In this document: in pieces, positions 1 through 8,050 of the stretch
How positions within the stretch are numbered: the stretch's first letter is position 1
Layout: every line of letters begins with the position of its first letter
Assembly (NCBI GenBank): GCA_024279935.1
Contig: JAJRQZ010000029.1
Coordinates: 1-48,978, forward strand
Length of the DNA: 48,978 bases
Direction of reading: 5' to 3'
DNA from: Bacteroidota bacterium
GTDB taxonomy: Bacteria; Bacteroidota; Bacteroidia; Bacteroidales; F082
The notes under the pieces: generated by a model
What the model was told of the DNA's origin: nothing
What the model saw: only the letters and a program-made list of their open reading frames with translations
Databases searched by the model: none
Translations under genes and position numbers: made by a program

Positions 1-1
1 A

Positions 2-406
2 AAAGTACAGAATTTGTATTTCGATTTTGAAGAAAACGAATATTCTAAAATATTTGATAATGAGGATTTTGGTTTTTATCAAATAAGCACATACCAACCC
101 GAAAGAGACGAAAACGGAAAAATAATTACCGACAAAAAAGGTAATCCAAAATCGGATACAGATTTGAAGGATACCGAAAATGTACCGATTAAAGAAGATA
201 TTGACGAATATTTTGCTCGTGAAGTTTTGCCCTTTGCACCTGAGGCCTGGTACGACAAAAAGAAAATGAAAGTTGGGTATGAAATACCTTTCAACAAATA
301 TTTTTATAAATACGAAGCATTAAGACCATTAAGTGAGATTGCTAATGATATTCTGACATTGCAAAACGAGACTGAAAATTTATTAAAAGAGATTGTTGAG
401 TTATGA
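2..406 (+). CDS. hsdM: Type I restriction-modification DNA methyltransferase subunit, C-terminal part (cut by window edge)
   Basis: The reading frame is open at the left edge, so only the last ~134 residues are visible. They match the C-terminal tail of HsdM, the N6-adenine methyltransferase subunit of type I R-M enzymes. The markers are the FGFYQISTYQPERDENGK stretch, the DTENVPIKEDIDEYFAREVLPFAPEAW-like segment and a final helix (ALRPLSEIANDILTLQNETE) that in the family packs against HsdS. The catalytic NPPF/Y motif lies outside the window. The stop overlaps the next start (ATGA, 403-406), so translation is probably coupled to the YhcG-type gene. Identification is firm; completeness of the gene cannot be judged. 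Confidence 0.92.
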   Translation, partial: KVQNLYFDFEENEYSKIFDNEDFGFYQISTYQPERDENGKIITDKKGNPKSDTDLKDTENVPIKEDIDEYFAREVLPFAPEAWYDKKKMKVGYEIPFNKYFYKYEALRPLSEIANDILTLQNETENLLKEIVEL

Positions 407-1434
407 ATAAATACGAAATCGAAATAAAAAACAAATTGTTCAATGAAATTTCCAAAATTATTGAACAGACCAAAGGAAAAGTAGCGATTTATCTCAATGC
501 CCAAATTACTCTGCTTTACTGGAATATCGGCAACTACATATTGAAAGAACTCAAAGAAAAAGACTTGATAACATACGGCAAAAACATTCTTGCGACACTA
601 TCGCAAGAATTAACCCGAAAATATGGAAAAGGTTTTACCTACACCGCTTTAACGAGAATGATGAAAGTGGCAAAAAATTTCACAAAAGAAAATATTGCGA
701 CAATGTCGCAACTATTGAGCTGGAGCCATTTAATAGAACTTTCGTATATAGATGATGATTTAAAAAGAACCTTTTATACCCAAATGGCTGTTGCCGAAAA
801 ATGGAGTGTCCGGAATTTAAGAAAACAAATAGATGCTATGTTATTTGAACGCACCGCCATTGCCAAACAACCAGAGAAAATAATTCAACAAAACCTTAAT
901 AAACTTGTTCAAAACAAGGCATTGCACCCCGATTTGGTATTTAAAAACACATACATCTTGGATTTTTTAAATCTTCCTGCCGATTATTCCGAAAAAGACC
1001 TTGAAAATGCACTGCTAAAAAATTTAGAGCAATTTATTATGGAACTCGGCAACGGATTTGCCTTTTTGGAACGGCAAAAAAGAATTCCCGTGGACAGCAT
1101 CGACTATTATCTCGACCTGCTTTTTTATCACCGGAAATTAAAAAGGTTGGTGGCAATTGATTTAAAATTAGGAAAATATAAACCCGAATACAAAGCACAA
1201 ATGGAACTCTATTTGCGCTGGCTCGAAAAATACGAAATGCAAGAAAACGAAGAAAAACCTATTGGCTTACTGCTCTGCAGCGAGGGAAATACCGAACATA
1301 TTGAACTGTTGTTGTTAGACGAAGACAAAATAAAAGTAGCCCGATATTTAACCGAACTGCCAAGCAAAGAATGGTTTATTGATAAATTGCACAAAGCATT
1401 AGAACTAATAAATAACAATGAAAACATACAATAA
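403..1434 (+). CDS. YhcG/DUF1016 family PD-(D/E)XK nuclease-domain protein
   Basis: A 343-residue DUF1016 (YhcG) protein. The N-terminal half (about 1-150) is the helical DUF1016_N region with the typical LLYWNIGNYI and GKGFTYTALTRMM segments. The C-terminal half (about 170-320) is the nuclease-like domain: D238 in DYYLDLLFYHRKLKR, then D253-L-K255, then KPEYKAQMELYLRWLEKYE. The usual family E-x-K is D-x-K here, which is still compatible with metal binding. It starts inside the hsdM stop (4-base overlap) and overlaps hsdS by 17 bases, so it belongs to the type I R-M operon. The family often travels with hsdMSR in Bacteroidota. Its role is not established; a nuclease or assembly factor tied to the R-M complex is an inference. 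Confidence 0.9.
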   Translation: MNKYEIEIKNKLFNEISKIIEQTKGKVAIYLNAQITLLYWNIGNYILKELKEKDLITYGKNILATLSQELTRKYGKGFTYTALTRMMKVAKNFTKENIATMSQLLSWSHLIELSYIDDDLKRTFYTQMAVAEKWSVRNLRKQIDAMLFERTAIAKQPEKIIQQNLNKLVQNKALHPDLVFKNTYILDFLNLPADYSEKDLENALLKNLEQFIMELGNGFAFLERQKRIPVDSIDYYLDLLFYHRKLKRLVAIDLKLGKYKPEYKAQMELYLRWLEKYEMQENEEKPIGLLLCSEGNTEHIELLLLDEDKIKVARYLTELPSKEWFIDKLHKALELINNNENIQ

Positions 1435-2929
1435 ATATCCAAAATATAAAAATTCCGGCATTCCTTGGTTGGGGGAAATTCCTGAGCATTGGGAAGTGAG
1501 AAAGTTGAAAAATGACAGTAAAATTAAGAATGGAGCAACTCCATCAACAAATAACCCAAACTTTTGGAATGGTGATATTTTGTGGATTACACCTGCGGAA
1601 ATAAATAATATTACATTTATTGGTTCATCAAACCGAAAAATTACTCAAAAAGGATATGAAAGTTGTGGAACAAATATAGTCCCCAAAAATTCACTAATTT
1701 TAACAACCAGAGCTCCTATCGGTAAAATAGTTATTTCAACAAAAGAATTATGCACAAATCAAGGATGCAAATCAATTATTCCAAACAATATTAATACAAA
1801 ATTTCTATTTTATCAATTTAAGATAAGAACAAAAGAATTAAATGGTTTGGGAACAGGGACAACATTTATGGAGTTAGGTAATTTTGAACTGAAAAACTTA
1901 TTATATATCGCCCCCCCAAAACCCGAACAAACCGCCATAGCCAATTTTCTCGACTACAAACTCGAAAAGATAGACCGTTTTATAAGCAAGAAAAAGCAAT
2001 TAATAGAACTACTAAACGAGCAAAAAGCAGCCATAATAAACCAAGCCGTTACTAAGGGCGTTCCGCCTTCTAATGGTGAATTATTAATGGTGAATGGTGG
2101 GAATAATGGTGAATTATTAATGGTGAATGGTGGGAATAATGGTGAATTATTAATGGTGAATGGTGGGAATAATGGTGAATTATTAATGGTGAATGGTGGG
2201 AATAATGGTGAATTATTAATGGTGAATGGTGAATTGGAAAATGGCAATTCACAACTCACAACTCACAATTCACAATTCAAAGACAGCGGTATTGAATGGC
2301 TGGGGGATATTCCTGAGGGTTGGACGGTTAAACCTTTAAAATATTACACATCTTATAATGATGAAGCACTTGCAAATAGTACAGACAAAGATTATCAACT
2401 CAAATACATTGATATTGGAAATGTAAATAGTGATGGAAATATTAATGAGATTGTTGAATATAAATTTCAAGATGCACCATCAAGAGCAAGAAGAATAGTA
2501 AAAAATGGTGATGTAATAATTTCAACTGTCAGAACTTATTTAAAAGCAATTGCAAAAATTGAAGATGATACAGACGTAATTGTATCAACAGGGTTTGTAG
2601 TGTTAAGACCAAAATCAAACATTAATTCTGAATTTCTCAATTTGCTTGTTAGAGCCAATTATTTTATTGAAGATGTTTGTGCAAATTCATTTGGAGTAAG
2701 TTATCCTGCTATTAACGCAAGTGAATTAGTTACGTTAAAACTGGCAGTTCCACCAATTTCAGAACAAAAAGCCATAGTCCAATATATAGAAACCGAAACC
2801 ACCAAAATAGAAAAAACCATCGCCACCATAGAAAAGGAGATAGCCTTAGTAGAAGAGTACAAAACTGCCTTAATAGCCGAAGCGGTTACGGGTAAAATAA
2901 ACGTCTTGAACCATGATTTTAAGGATTAA
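1418..2929 (+). CDS. hsdS: Type I restriction-modification specificity subunit
   Basis: A 503-residue two-domain HsdS. Each half opens with the family signature (SGIPWLGEIPEHWEV near residue 12; SGIEWLGDIPEGWTV near residue 290) and has a target-recognition domain followed by a conserved coiled-coil arm. Arm 1 is PEQTAIANFLDYKLEKIDRF..LLNEQKAAIINQAVTKG; arm 2 is SEQKAIVQYIETETTKIEK..EYKTALIAEAVTGK. HsdS sets the bipartite DNA site of the HsdMS methylase and HsdRMS endonuclease. Between arm 1 and TRD2 lies a foreign-looking linker made of 11-residue repeats (NGELLMVNGGN) and an NSQLTTHNSQF tail. The linker is in frame, and the homology resumes cleanly after it. A run of seven C at 1911-1917 sits at the end of TRD1. 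The gene overlaps the YhcG-type gene by 17 bases; a 40-base gap follows it. Confidence 0.94.
   Translation: MKTYNKYPKYKNSGIPWLGEIPEHWEVRKLKNDSKIKNGATPSTNNPNFWNGDILWITPAEINNITFIGSSNRKITQKGYESCGTNIVPKNSLILTTRAPIGKIVISTKELCTNQGCKSIIPNNINTKFLFYQFKIRTKELNGLGTGTTFMELGNFELKNLLYIAPPKPEQTAIANFLDYKLEKIDRFISKKKQLIELLNEQKAAIINQAVTKGVPPSNGELLMVNGGNNGELLMVNGGNNGELLMVNGGNNGELLMVNGGNNGELLMVNGELENGNSQLTTHNSQFKDSGIEWLGDIPEGWTVKPLKYYTSYNDEALANSTDKDYQLKYIDIGNVNSDGNINEIVEYKFQDAPSRARRIVKNGDVIISTVRTYLKAIAKIEDDTDVIVSTGFVVLRPKSNINSEFLNLLVRANYFIEDVCANSFGVSYPAINASELVTLKLAVPPISEQKAIVQYIETETTKIEKTIATIEKEIALVEEYKTALIAEAVTGKINVLNHDFKD
1911..1917 (+). repeat. C7 homopolymer inside hsdS (possible slippage site)
   Basis: Seven consecutive C in an otherwise AT-rich gene, encoding the A-P-P at the junction of TRD1 and the first conserved arm. 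A one-base slip would end the protein soon after TRD1. Whether the tract varies cannot be told from one sequence. Confidence 0.5.
2072..2231 (+). repeat. 33-base in-frame tandem repeat in the hsdS inter-domain linker (4 full copies plus a partial fifth)
   Basis: Units begin at 2072, 2105, 2138, 2171 and 2204. The four full units read as identical and the fifth is cut after about 28 bases. The period is a multiple of three and the unit encodes NGELLMVNGGN, so gain or loss of units keeps hsdS in frame. The array is followed by a perfect 8-base stem hairpin (2229-2236 with 2245-2252, 8-base loop) and a short run of CACAACT/CACAATT direct repeats to about 2278. This resembles the short 'aattcac' repeats scattered through many Bacteroidota genomes. 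Confidence 0.93.
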
Positions 2930-2969
2930 TTTGATTACTTGATTTTTTGACAAAAGAGAAAAAACAAAA

Positions 2970-3392
2970 ATGAAACATCAAGAATTGACATATAAAATTA
3001 TAGGTTGTGCAATGGAAGTACACAAGCATCTTGGCAATGGTTTTCAGGAAGTAATTTATCAAAGGGCATTGGCTATCGAAATGAAAATGCAAGGAATTGA
3101 ATTTAGTAGAGAACACGAAATGAGCCTTAGTTATAAAGGATACAATATTGGTACACGCAGAGTTGATTTTTTTGTTGAAAATTTAATTATGGTTGAAATT
3201 AAAGCCCTTATTAATCTGGAAGATGTACACCTTGCTCAAGCTATGAACTATGTGGAGGCATATAATTTGGAAATTGGATTGCTAATAAATTTTGGTTCAA
3301 AAAGTTTACAACATAAGCGAGTTCACAATAATAAAAGGATTACAGAATCAAGTAATCTAGAAAATCAAATTAATCAAGGTTCAAGACAATGA
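2970..3392 (+). CDS. GxxExxY family protein (PD-(D/E)XK-like)
   Basis: A 140-residue member of the GxxExxY family. The naming motif is visible as GNGFQEVIYQRAL (about residues 23-35), preceded by the usual TYKIIGCAMEVHKHLG helix. A nuclease-like core follows: RRVDFFVENLIMVEIKAL gives the D...E-x-K pattern. The family is widespread and proposed to have a restriction-endonuclease-like fold; no function is proven. The last ~14 residues (SSNLENQINQGSRQ) are encoded by a low-complexity 'attaatcaagg' repeat typical of Bacteroidota gene ends and probably lie outside the fold. It starts 40 bases after hsdS and overlaps rhuM by 4 bases (ATGA at 3389-3392), so it is within the type I R-M operon. Confidence 0.88.
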   Translation: MKHQELTYKIIGCAMEVHKHLGNGFQEVIYQRALAIEMKMQGIEFSREHEMSLSYKGYNIGTRRVDFFVENLIMVEIKALINLEDVHLAQAMNYVEAYNLEIGLLINFGSKSLQHKRVHNNKRITESSNLENQINQGSRQ

Positions 3393-4369
3393 ACAATAAC
3401 GAACAAAATATTATTCTTTATCGAAATACGGATGGCACTATTAAATTAGATGTTCATTTACAGAATGAGAGCGTTTGGGTTACCCAAGAACAGATGGCTC
3501 AGTTGTTCGGTAAGGCAAAATCAACCATTAACGAGCATATTGGTAATATTTATAAAGAGCAGGAGCTAGAAAAGTCTTTAACTACACAGAAATTCGGAAA
3601 TTCCGAATTTCAGCAAAAAGCTCCATTATATTATAATCTCGATGTTATTATTTCTGTTGGATACCGGGTAAAATCGCCACAAGGCACACAGTTTCGTATT
3701 TGGGCAACCAAACGCATACACGAATACATTGTAAAAGGTTTTACAATGGATGATGAGCGTTTGAAACAAGAGGGGGCAAGAAGCCGTTATTTTGAAGAGT
3801 TACTGCAAAGAGTTCGTGATATTCGCAGTAGCGAACGCAATTTTTACCAAAAAGTAACAGATATTTATGCAACAAGTATCGACTATAAAAAAGACGATGA
3901 ACTCACAAAACAGTTTTTTGCCACTGTACAAAACAAAATGCACTTTGCCATACACGGGCAAACAGCAGCCGAAATGATACACAACCGTTCAGATGCAGAT
4001 AAACCCTTTCTTGGGCTAACAAATTTCAAAGGCAATTATATAACTAAGCGAGATGTGAGTATTGCCAAAAATTATTTAAGCGAAGATGAATTAAAACAAT
4101 TAAACCTTATTGTTTCTATGTATTTGGATTTTGCTGAACTGCAAGCCACAAATGGCAGATTAATGAAAATGCAGGATTGGATACAAAAATTAGATGATTT
4201 TTTAAGGATAAGTGAGAAACAACTTTTGACAAATGCAGGAAAAATAAGTCATAAACAGGCAATAGAAAAAGCCAAAACGGAATACGAGAAATACCGCAAA
4301 GCGGAAGATAAAAAATACATTTCCGATTTTGACAGAGAAATGAAAAAAATTATGAATTATGAATTATGA
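3389..4369 (+). CDS. rhuM: RhuM family protein
   Basis: A 326-residue full-length RhuM-family protein. An N-terminal HTH-like segment (VWVTQEQMAQLFGKAKSTINEHI, about 28-51) is followed by the conserved YYNLDVIISVGYRVKSPQGTQFRIWATKRIHEYIVKGF block (about 86-123) and FLGLTNFKGNYITKRDVSIAKNYL in the C-terminal half. RhuM was named from a Salmonella pathogenicity island. Its homologues are common inside type I R-M operons, with unknown biochemical activity; DNA binding is suggested by the HTH. ATGA overlaps with both neighbours (3389-3392 and 4366-4369) make it translationally coupled. A 23-base perfect palindrome (3589-3611) lies in the variable stretch before YYNLDV. The 3' end is a GAATTAT mini-repeat. 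Confidence 0.92.
   Translation: MNNNEQNIILYRNTDGTIKLDVHLQNESVWVTQEQMAQLFGKAKSTINEHIGNIYKEQELEKSLTTQKFGNSEFQQKAPLYYNLDVIISVGYRVKSPQGTQFRIWATKRIHEYIVKGFTMDDERLKQEGARSRYFEELLQRVRDIRSSERNFYQKVTDIYATSIDYKKDDELTKQFFATVQNKMHFAIHGQTAAEMIHNRSDADKPFLGLTNFKGNYITKRDVSIAKNYLSEDELKQLNLIVSMYLDFAELQATNGRLMKMQDWIQKLDDFLRISEKQLLTNAGKISHKQAIEKAKTEYEKYRKAEDKKYISDFDREMKKIMNYEL
3589..3611. repeat. 23-base perfect palindrome within rhuM
   Basis: Two 11-base arms (GAAATTCGGAA / TTCCGAATTTC) around a single central A. It encodes KFGNSEF in a region where RhuM proteins vary, so it may be an inserted small repeat tolerated by the protein. Confidence 0.6.
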
Positions 4370-4740
4370 ATGAAAACAAAAGACCTAATATAATTAAGGA
4401 TAAGAGTTTTGCATTTGCTTTGCGTATAGTGAAGTCGTATAAATTCCTTGTTGAAAAAAAGGAATTTGTGCTTAGTAAACAATTGTTGCGGAGTGGCACC
4501 GCTATTGGTGCTTTAATTCGTGAGGCTGAACACGCAGAAAGTAAAGCAGATTTTATTCATAAAATGGCTATTGCTCAAAAAGAAGCAAACGAAACTGATT
4601 ATTGGATAGAACTTTTATTTCAATCTCAATATTTAGATAAAAGTGAGTACAACTCTATTATTTCTGACATTCAAGAAATAAATAAATTATTGTCATCAAT
4701 AATAATTACTTCAAAAGAGAATAAATATGGCAAAAGATAA
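4366..4740 (+). CDS. Four-helix-bundle protein of the 23S rRNA intervening-sequence (IVP/S23) family
   Basis: A 124-residue protein with the family hallmarks: KSFAFALRIVKSYKFL, LLRSGTAIGALIREAEHAESKADFIHKMAIAQKEANETDYWIELL, and a C-terminal helix ending EINKLLSSII. The family forms small pentameric four-helix bundles. Members are encoded in rRNA intervening sequences, in diversity-generating retroelements (Avd) and in many orphan loci, often near R-M genes. No reverse transcriptase, template repeat or rRNA is present here, so neither the DGR nor the IVS role applies. It overlaps rhuM by 4 bases and hsdR by 14, so it is made with the R-M system. A nucleic-acid-binding role is only an inference. 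Confidence 0.9.
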   Translation: MNENKRPNIIKDKSFAFALRIVKSYKFLVEKKEFVLSKQLLRSGTAIGALIREAEHAESKADFIHKMAIAQKEANETDYWIELLFQSQYLDKSEYNSIISDIQEINKLLSSIIITSKENKYGKR

Positions 4741-7700
4741 TTCATCATTCAACATTCATCATTCTCAATTAAAACAAACCAACACAAAAGAGAGCGGATT
4801 AGAACAGCATATTACAGACTATTTAGTTTCTGTAAATGGCTATGTATTGCGTACTTCTGAGGATTACGATAATGTAAATTGTGTAGATGCAGGTTTGTTG
4901 TTTCAGTTTTTAGAAAATACGCAAGCTAAAGCCGTAGAAAAACTAAAACGCTATCATAAAGATTTATATCGGCAGAAAATAATAAAACGCATAAACGACC
5001 AAATAAAGCAAAAAGGTATTATTGAAGTTTTGCGAAAAGGTGTAACCGATGGTTTTACCGATACCAAATTGCGTCTCTTTTACGACAAGCCCGTTTCTCA
5101 TTACAACACCAAAAACAATGAACTTTATGCAGCCAATAAATTTTCGGTAATGCGTCAGGTTTATTATTCTGTTAAAAACAAAAATTCTTTAGATGTTGTC
5201 AGTTTTATCAATGGTTTGCCAATCATTAGTTTTGAACTTAAAAACGAACTCACAAAACAGAATGTAAGCCACGCCATAAAGCAATATAAAAAAGACAGAG
5301 ACCCCAACGAAGAACTTTTTCGTCTTGGCAGATTGTTGGTAAACTTTGCAGTTGACACCGAAGAAGTTTGGATGTGTACGCAACTCAAAGGCGAAAAATC
5401 GTTTTTCTTACCTTTCAACAAGGGCAATAATAACGGAGCAGGAAATCCGCCAAACGATGGAATTAAAACCGATTATTTATGGAAAGAAATTTTAACTAAA
5501 GACAGTTTAACTAATATTCTGCAAAACTATACACAACTCATAACCGAAGAAAAAGAGTATAAAGACAGTAAAGGTAAAAAGCGAACGAAGAAAGAGAAAA
5601 AACTCATTTTTCCACGCTATCATCAACTTTCAGCGGTAAAACAGATATTAGCAGATGTACAAGAAAACGGAGCAGGTCAAAAATATTTAATTCAGCATTC
5701 GGCAGGTTCAGGAAAAAGTAATTCCATTTCTTGGTTGGCTCATCAATTGGTTGGTTTGCACGATAAGTCGGGAACGAAAACTATTTTTGATACGGTAATT
5801 GTAATTACCGACCGTAGGGTTTTAGATAAGCAAATACGAGAGAACATAAAACAATACCAGCAAGTAAAAGGTGTTGTTCAAGCCATTACCGAAGGCAGTA
5901 AGCAACTGAAATCTGCATTAGAAGAAGGCAAGAAAATTATTATTACCACCATTCAGAAGTTTCCGCACATTGTTGAAGAAATTGGCGATTTGCCGGGTGT
6001 TAATTTCGGAATAATAATAGATGAAGCACACAGTAGTTTGAGCGGTCAAATGGCTCGTAAACGCAACGAAACTTTATCGAAAATATCTGATGAAGAAGAG
6101 TTGCAAAGCGATTTAGAAAATTATGACGAAAACGAAAATGACGAAGTAACAGGTGAAGATTTAATACGAGCAATTGTAAAATCTCGTAAACTTTTGCCAA
6201 ATGCCAGTTATTTTGCTTTTACTGCAACACCAAAAAACAAAACCTTAGAACTGTTTGGAGTTCCATTTGAGCAAGATGGAAAAACAAAATACAGGGCATT
6301 TCATCTGTATTCAATGAAACAAGCCATTGAAGAAGGGTTTATAAAAGATGTACTTCAAAATTACACTACTTATCAAAGTTTTTACGCTTTGCTCAAAAAG
6401 ATTGAAGACGACCCCGAATACGACAAGAAAAAAGCACAAAAGAAACTAAAAGCATTTGTTGAAGGACACGAACACGCCATAAAAAAGAAATCGAAATTAA
6501 TGATTGACCATTTTATGGAGAATGTAGTGCAGAAAAAAAAGATTGGAGGAAAGGCAAAAGCAATGATGGTAACGAGCAGTCGAAAAAAAGCCGTTCAATA
6601 CAAACACGCTTTCGATAAATACTTAACTTCAATAAATAGTCCTTACAAAGCAATTGTAGCATTTTCGGGTGAGATAGATGGCGAAACAGAAGGTACTTTA
6701 AATCATTTTCCAAGCGGAAACATTCCGGAAGAATTTGAAAAAGACGAATACAAATTTTTATTGGTAGCAAATAAATATCAAACAGGATTTGACCAACCGT
6801 TGTTACATACAATGTATGTAGATAAAAAAATGGGTGGCGTAAATGCTGTTCAGACTTTATCTCGATTAAACAGAAGCCATCCACTAAAACAAGATACTTT
6901 TGTCTTGGATTTTGCCAACACTGCCGAAGATATTGAAAAAGCCTTTAAACCTTATTTTGAAAGCACTATTTTAGGCGAAGCAACCGACCCGAATAAACTA
7001 TTTGATTTACAAGATGCTTTAGATAATTATCAAGTTTATTCTCGTGAGCAAGTTGAAGAATTTTCGGATAAGATATTGGCAAATGCACCGGTTGACCAAT
7101 TACACGCTATTTTAGATGATGCAAGTGCAGTTTTCAGAAACGATTTAGACGAAGAACAGCAAGCAGATTTTAGGGCAAAAGTAAAAACCTATGTTCGTTT
7201 GTACATTTTCTTATCTCAAATTGTGGCTTTTGAAAATGCTTACTTGGAACGACTTTATATTTTCTTAAATAATCTGCAAAACAAATTGGGGAGCGATGAT
7301 ATTGAAATGCCAATTGATATTTTGGAAAATATTAATATGGATAGTTACCGTTTGCAATTGGAAGCAACAACCAATATTGCAATGGAACAAGGCGATGATT
7401 TACAGCCTATTCCAACAGAAATGAGAGGCGGAGTAAACGACCCGGAAATAGACAGGCTCTCAAATATCCTTCAAACATTTAACGATAAATACGGCACTGA
7501 ATTTGAAGATGCGGACAAGGTTAGGCAAATGGCTGAAAACATTGCTCAGGATGTAGCAAAGAATGAAGAACTAATAAATTCAATTAAGTTTTCTGACGAA
7601 CAGAACGCAAGAATTACAAGCGATAAAGTTGTAGGAGATGAATTGCTGAAGCACATAACCACAAACTTTGATTTGTATAAACTGTATTCAGACAATAAAG

Positions 7701-7780
7701 AATTTAAAGAAGACTTTTCAGCAATGATGTTTGGAGTTGTGAAAGAAATATTGAAAACGGGTTTAAGTGCCACCCCGTAA
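4727..7780 (+). CDS. hsdR: Type I restriction endonuclease subunit R
   Basis: A 1,017-residue HsdR of normal length. The N-terminal nuclease domain has D156 (SLDVVSF) and the E170-L-K172 of PIISFELKNEL. The motor has Walker A HSAGSGKS (about 324-331), DEAH at 432-435 (IIIDEAHSS), TATPKNKTLELFG, and the C-lobe NKYQTGFDQPLLHTMYVDKK and QTLSRLNRSHP motifs. It translocates DNA using ATP and cuts at a distance from unmethylated HsdS sites. Residues 4-17 (DNSSFNIHHSQLKQ) precede the first conserved segment (ESGLEQHITDYL) and come from a 'attcatcattc' mini-repeat, so the N-terminus appears extended by repeat sequence. The gene overlaps the upstream IVP gene by 14 bases and ends the operon. Confidence 0.97.
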   Translation: MAKDNSSFNIHHSQLKQTNTKESGLEQHITDYLVSVNGYVLRTSEDYDNVNCVDAGLLFQFLENTQAKAVEKLKRYHKDLYRQKIIKRINDQIKQKGIIEVLRKGVTDGFTDTKLRLFYDKPVSHYNTKNNELYAANKFSVMRQVYYSVKNKNSLDVVSFINGLPIISFELKNELTKQNVSHAIKQYKKDRDPNEELFRLGRLLVNFAVDTEEVWMCTQLKGEKSFFLPFNKGNNNGAGNPPNDGIKTDYLWKEILTKDSLTNILQNYTQLITEEKEYKDSKGKKRTKKEKKLIFPRYHQLSAVKQILADVQENGAGQKYLIQHSAGSGKSNSISWLAHQLVGLHDKSGTKTIFDTVIVITDRRVLDKQIRENIKQYQQVKGVVQAITEGSKQLKSALEEGKKIIITTIQKFPHIVEEIGDLPGVNFGIIIDEAHSSLSGQMARKRNETLSKISDEEELQSDLENYDENENDEVTGEDLIRAIVKSRKLLPNASYFAFTATPKNKTLELFGVPFEQDGKTKYRAFHLYSMKQAIEEGFIKDVLQNYTTYQSFYALLKKIEDDPEYDKKKAQKKLKAFVEGHEHAIKKKSKLMIDHFMENVVQKKKIGGKAKAMMVTSSRKKAVQYKHAFDKYLTSINSPYKAIVAFSGEIDGETEGTLNHFPSGNIPEEFEKDEYKFLLVANKYQTGFDQPLLHTMYVDKKMGGVNAVQTLSRLNRSHPLKQDTFVLDFANTAEDIEKAFKPYFESTILGEATDPNKLFDLQDALDNYQVYSREQVEEFSDKILANAPVDQLHAILDDASAVFRNDLDEEQQADFRAKVKTYVRLYIFLSQIVAFENAYLERLYIFLNNLQNKLGSDDIEMPIDILENINMDSYRLQLEATTNIAMEQGDDLQPIPTEMRGGVNDPEIDRLSNILQTFNDKYGTEFEDADKVRQMAENIAQDVAKNEELINSIKFSDEQNARITSDKVVGDELLKHITTNFDLYKLYSDNKEFKEDFSAMMFGVVKEILKTGLSATP

Positions 7781-7822
7781 GCCATACACATCCCGATGAA
7801 AAACCGGGAAGAGTATGGCTTA
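7778..7822. terminator. Long hairpin over the hsdR stop codon; possible end of the R-M transcript
   Basis: Perfect 10-base stem TAAGCCATAC / GTATGGCTTA (7778-7787 with 7813-7822), a small internal loop, then TCCCG / CGGGA (7791-7795 with 7805-7809) and a 9-base loop. It includes the hsdR stop codon. No T-run follows, so it is not a canonical intrinsic terminator; it could instead be a mobile palindrome or a 3'-end stabiliser. Confidence 0.45.
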
Positions 7823-8008
7823 GCATCGCACGGAGAAAACCAAACTTATATCATTAATTAAAATTAGTTGTATATTGATAATAAATCATTTCAAAACCCT
7901 AAATTACCTATAATAACCATGCTGTTAAAGCAGCCCACAAACAATCCGCTATTATTCAGATTTCAGGGAGATATTATTTAGAATTAGTATAAAATATGCG
8001 ATAAATTA

Positions 8009-8024
8009 ATATATGTACATATAT
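8009..8024. promoter_or_regulatory. 16-base perfect palindrome upstream of the arsR-like gene (possible operator)
   Basis: ATATATGTACATATAT is a perfect inverted repeat lying 27 bases upstream of the likely -7 box of the arsR-like gene. ArsR-family repressors commonly bind AT-rich dyads near their own promoter, so autoregulation is plausible, but the location is the only support. The 186 bases between the hsdR hairpin and this site hold no gene that I can recognise. Confidence 0.35.
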
Positions 8025-8050
8025 ACTGAGTGTAGCATATTTAAAATATC

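Noticed and set aside
2072-2231. CRISPR or minisatellite outside a gene
   Set aside because: The 33-base units are adjacent without spacers and stay in the hsdS frame, with HsdS homology on both sides.
1954-2259. Reverse-strand reading frames encoding NSPLFPPFTI- or HHSPLIIH-type repeats
   Set aside because: They are the mirror image of the hsdS repeat, have no start context, and overlap a well-supported gene.
4366-4740. Diversity-generating retroelement accessory protein (Avd)
   Set aside because: The fold family fits, but there is no reverse transcriptase, template repeat or variable-repeat gene in the window.
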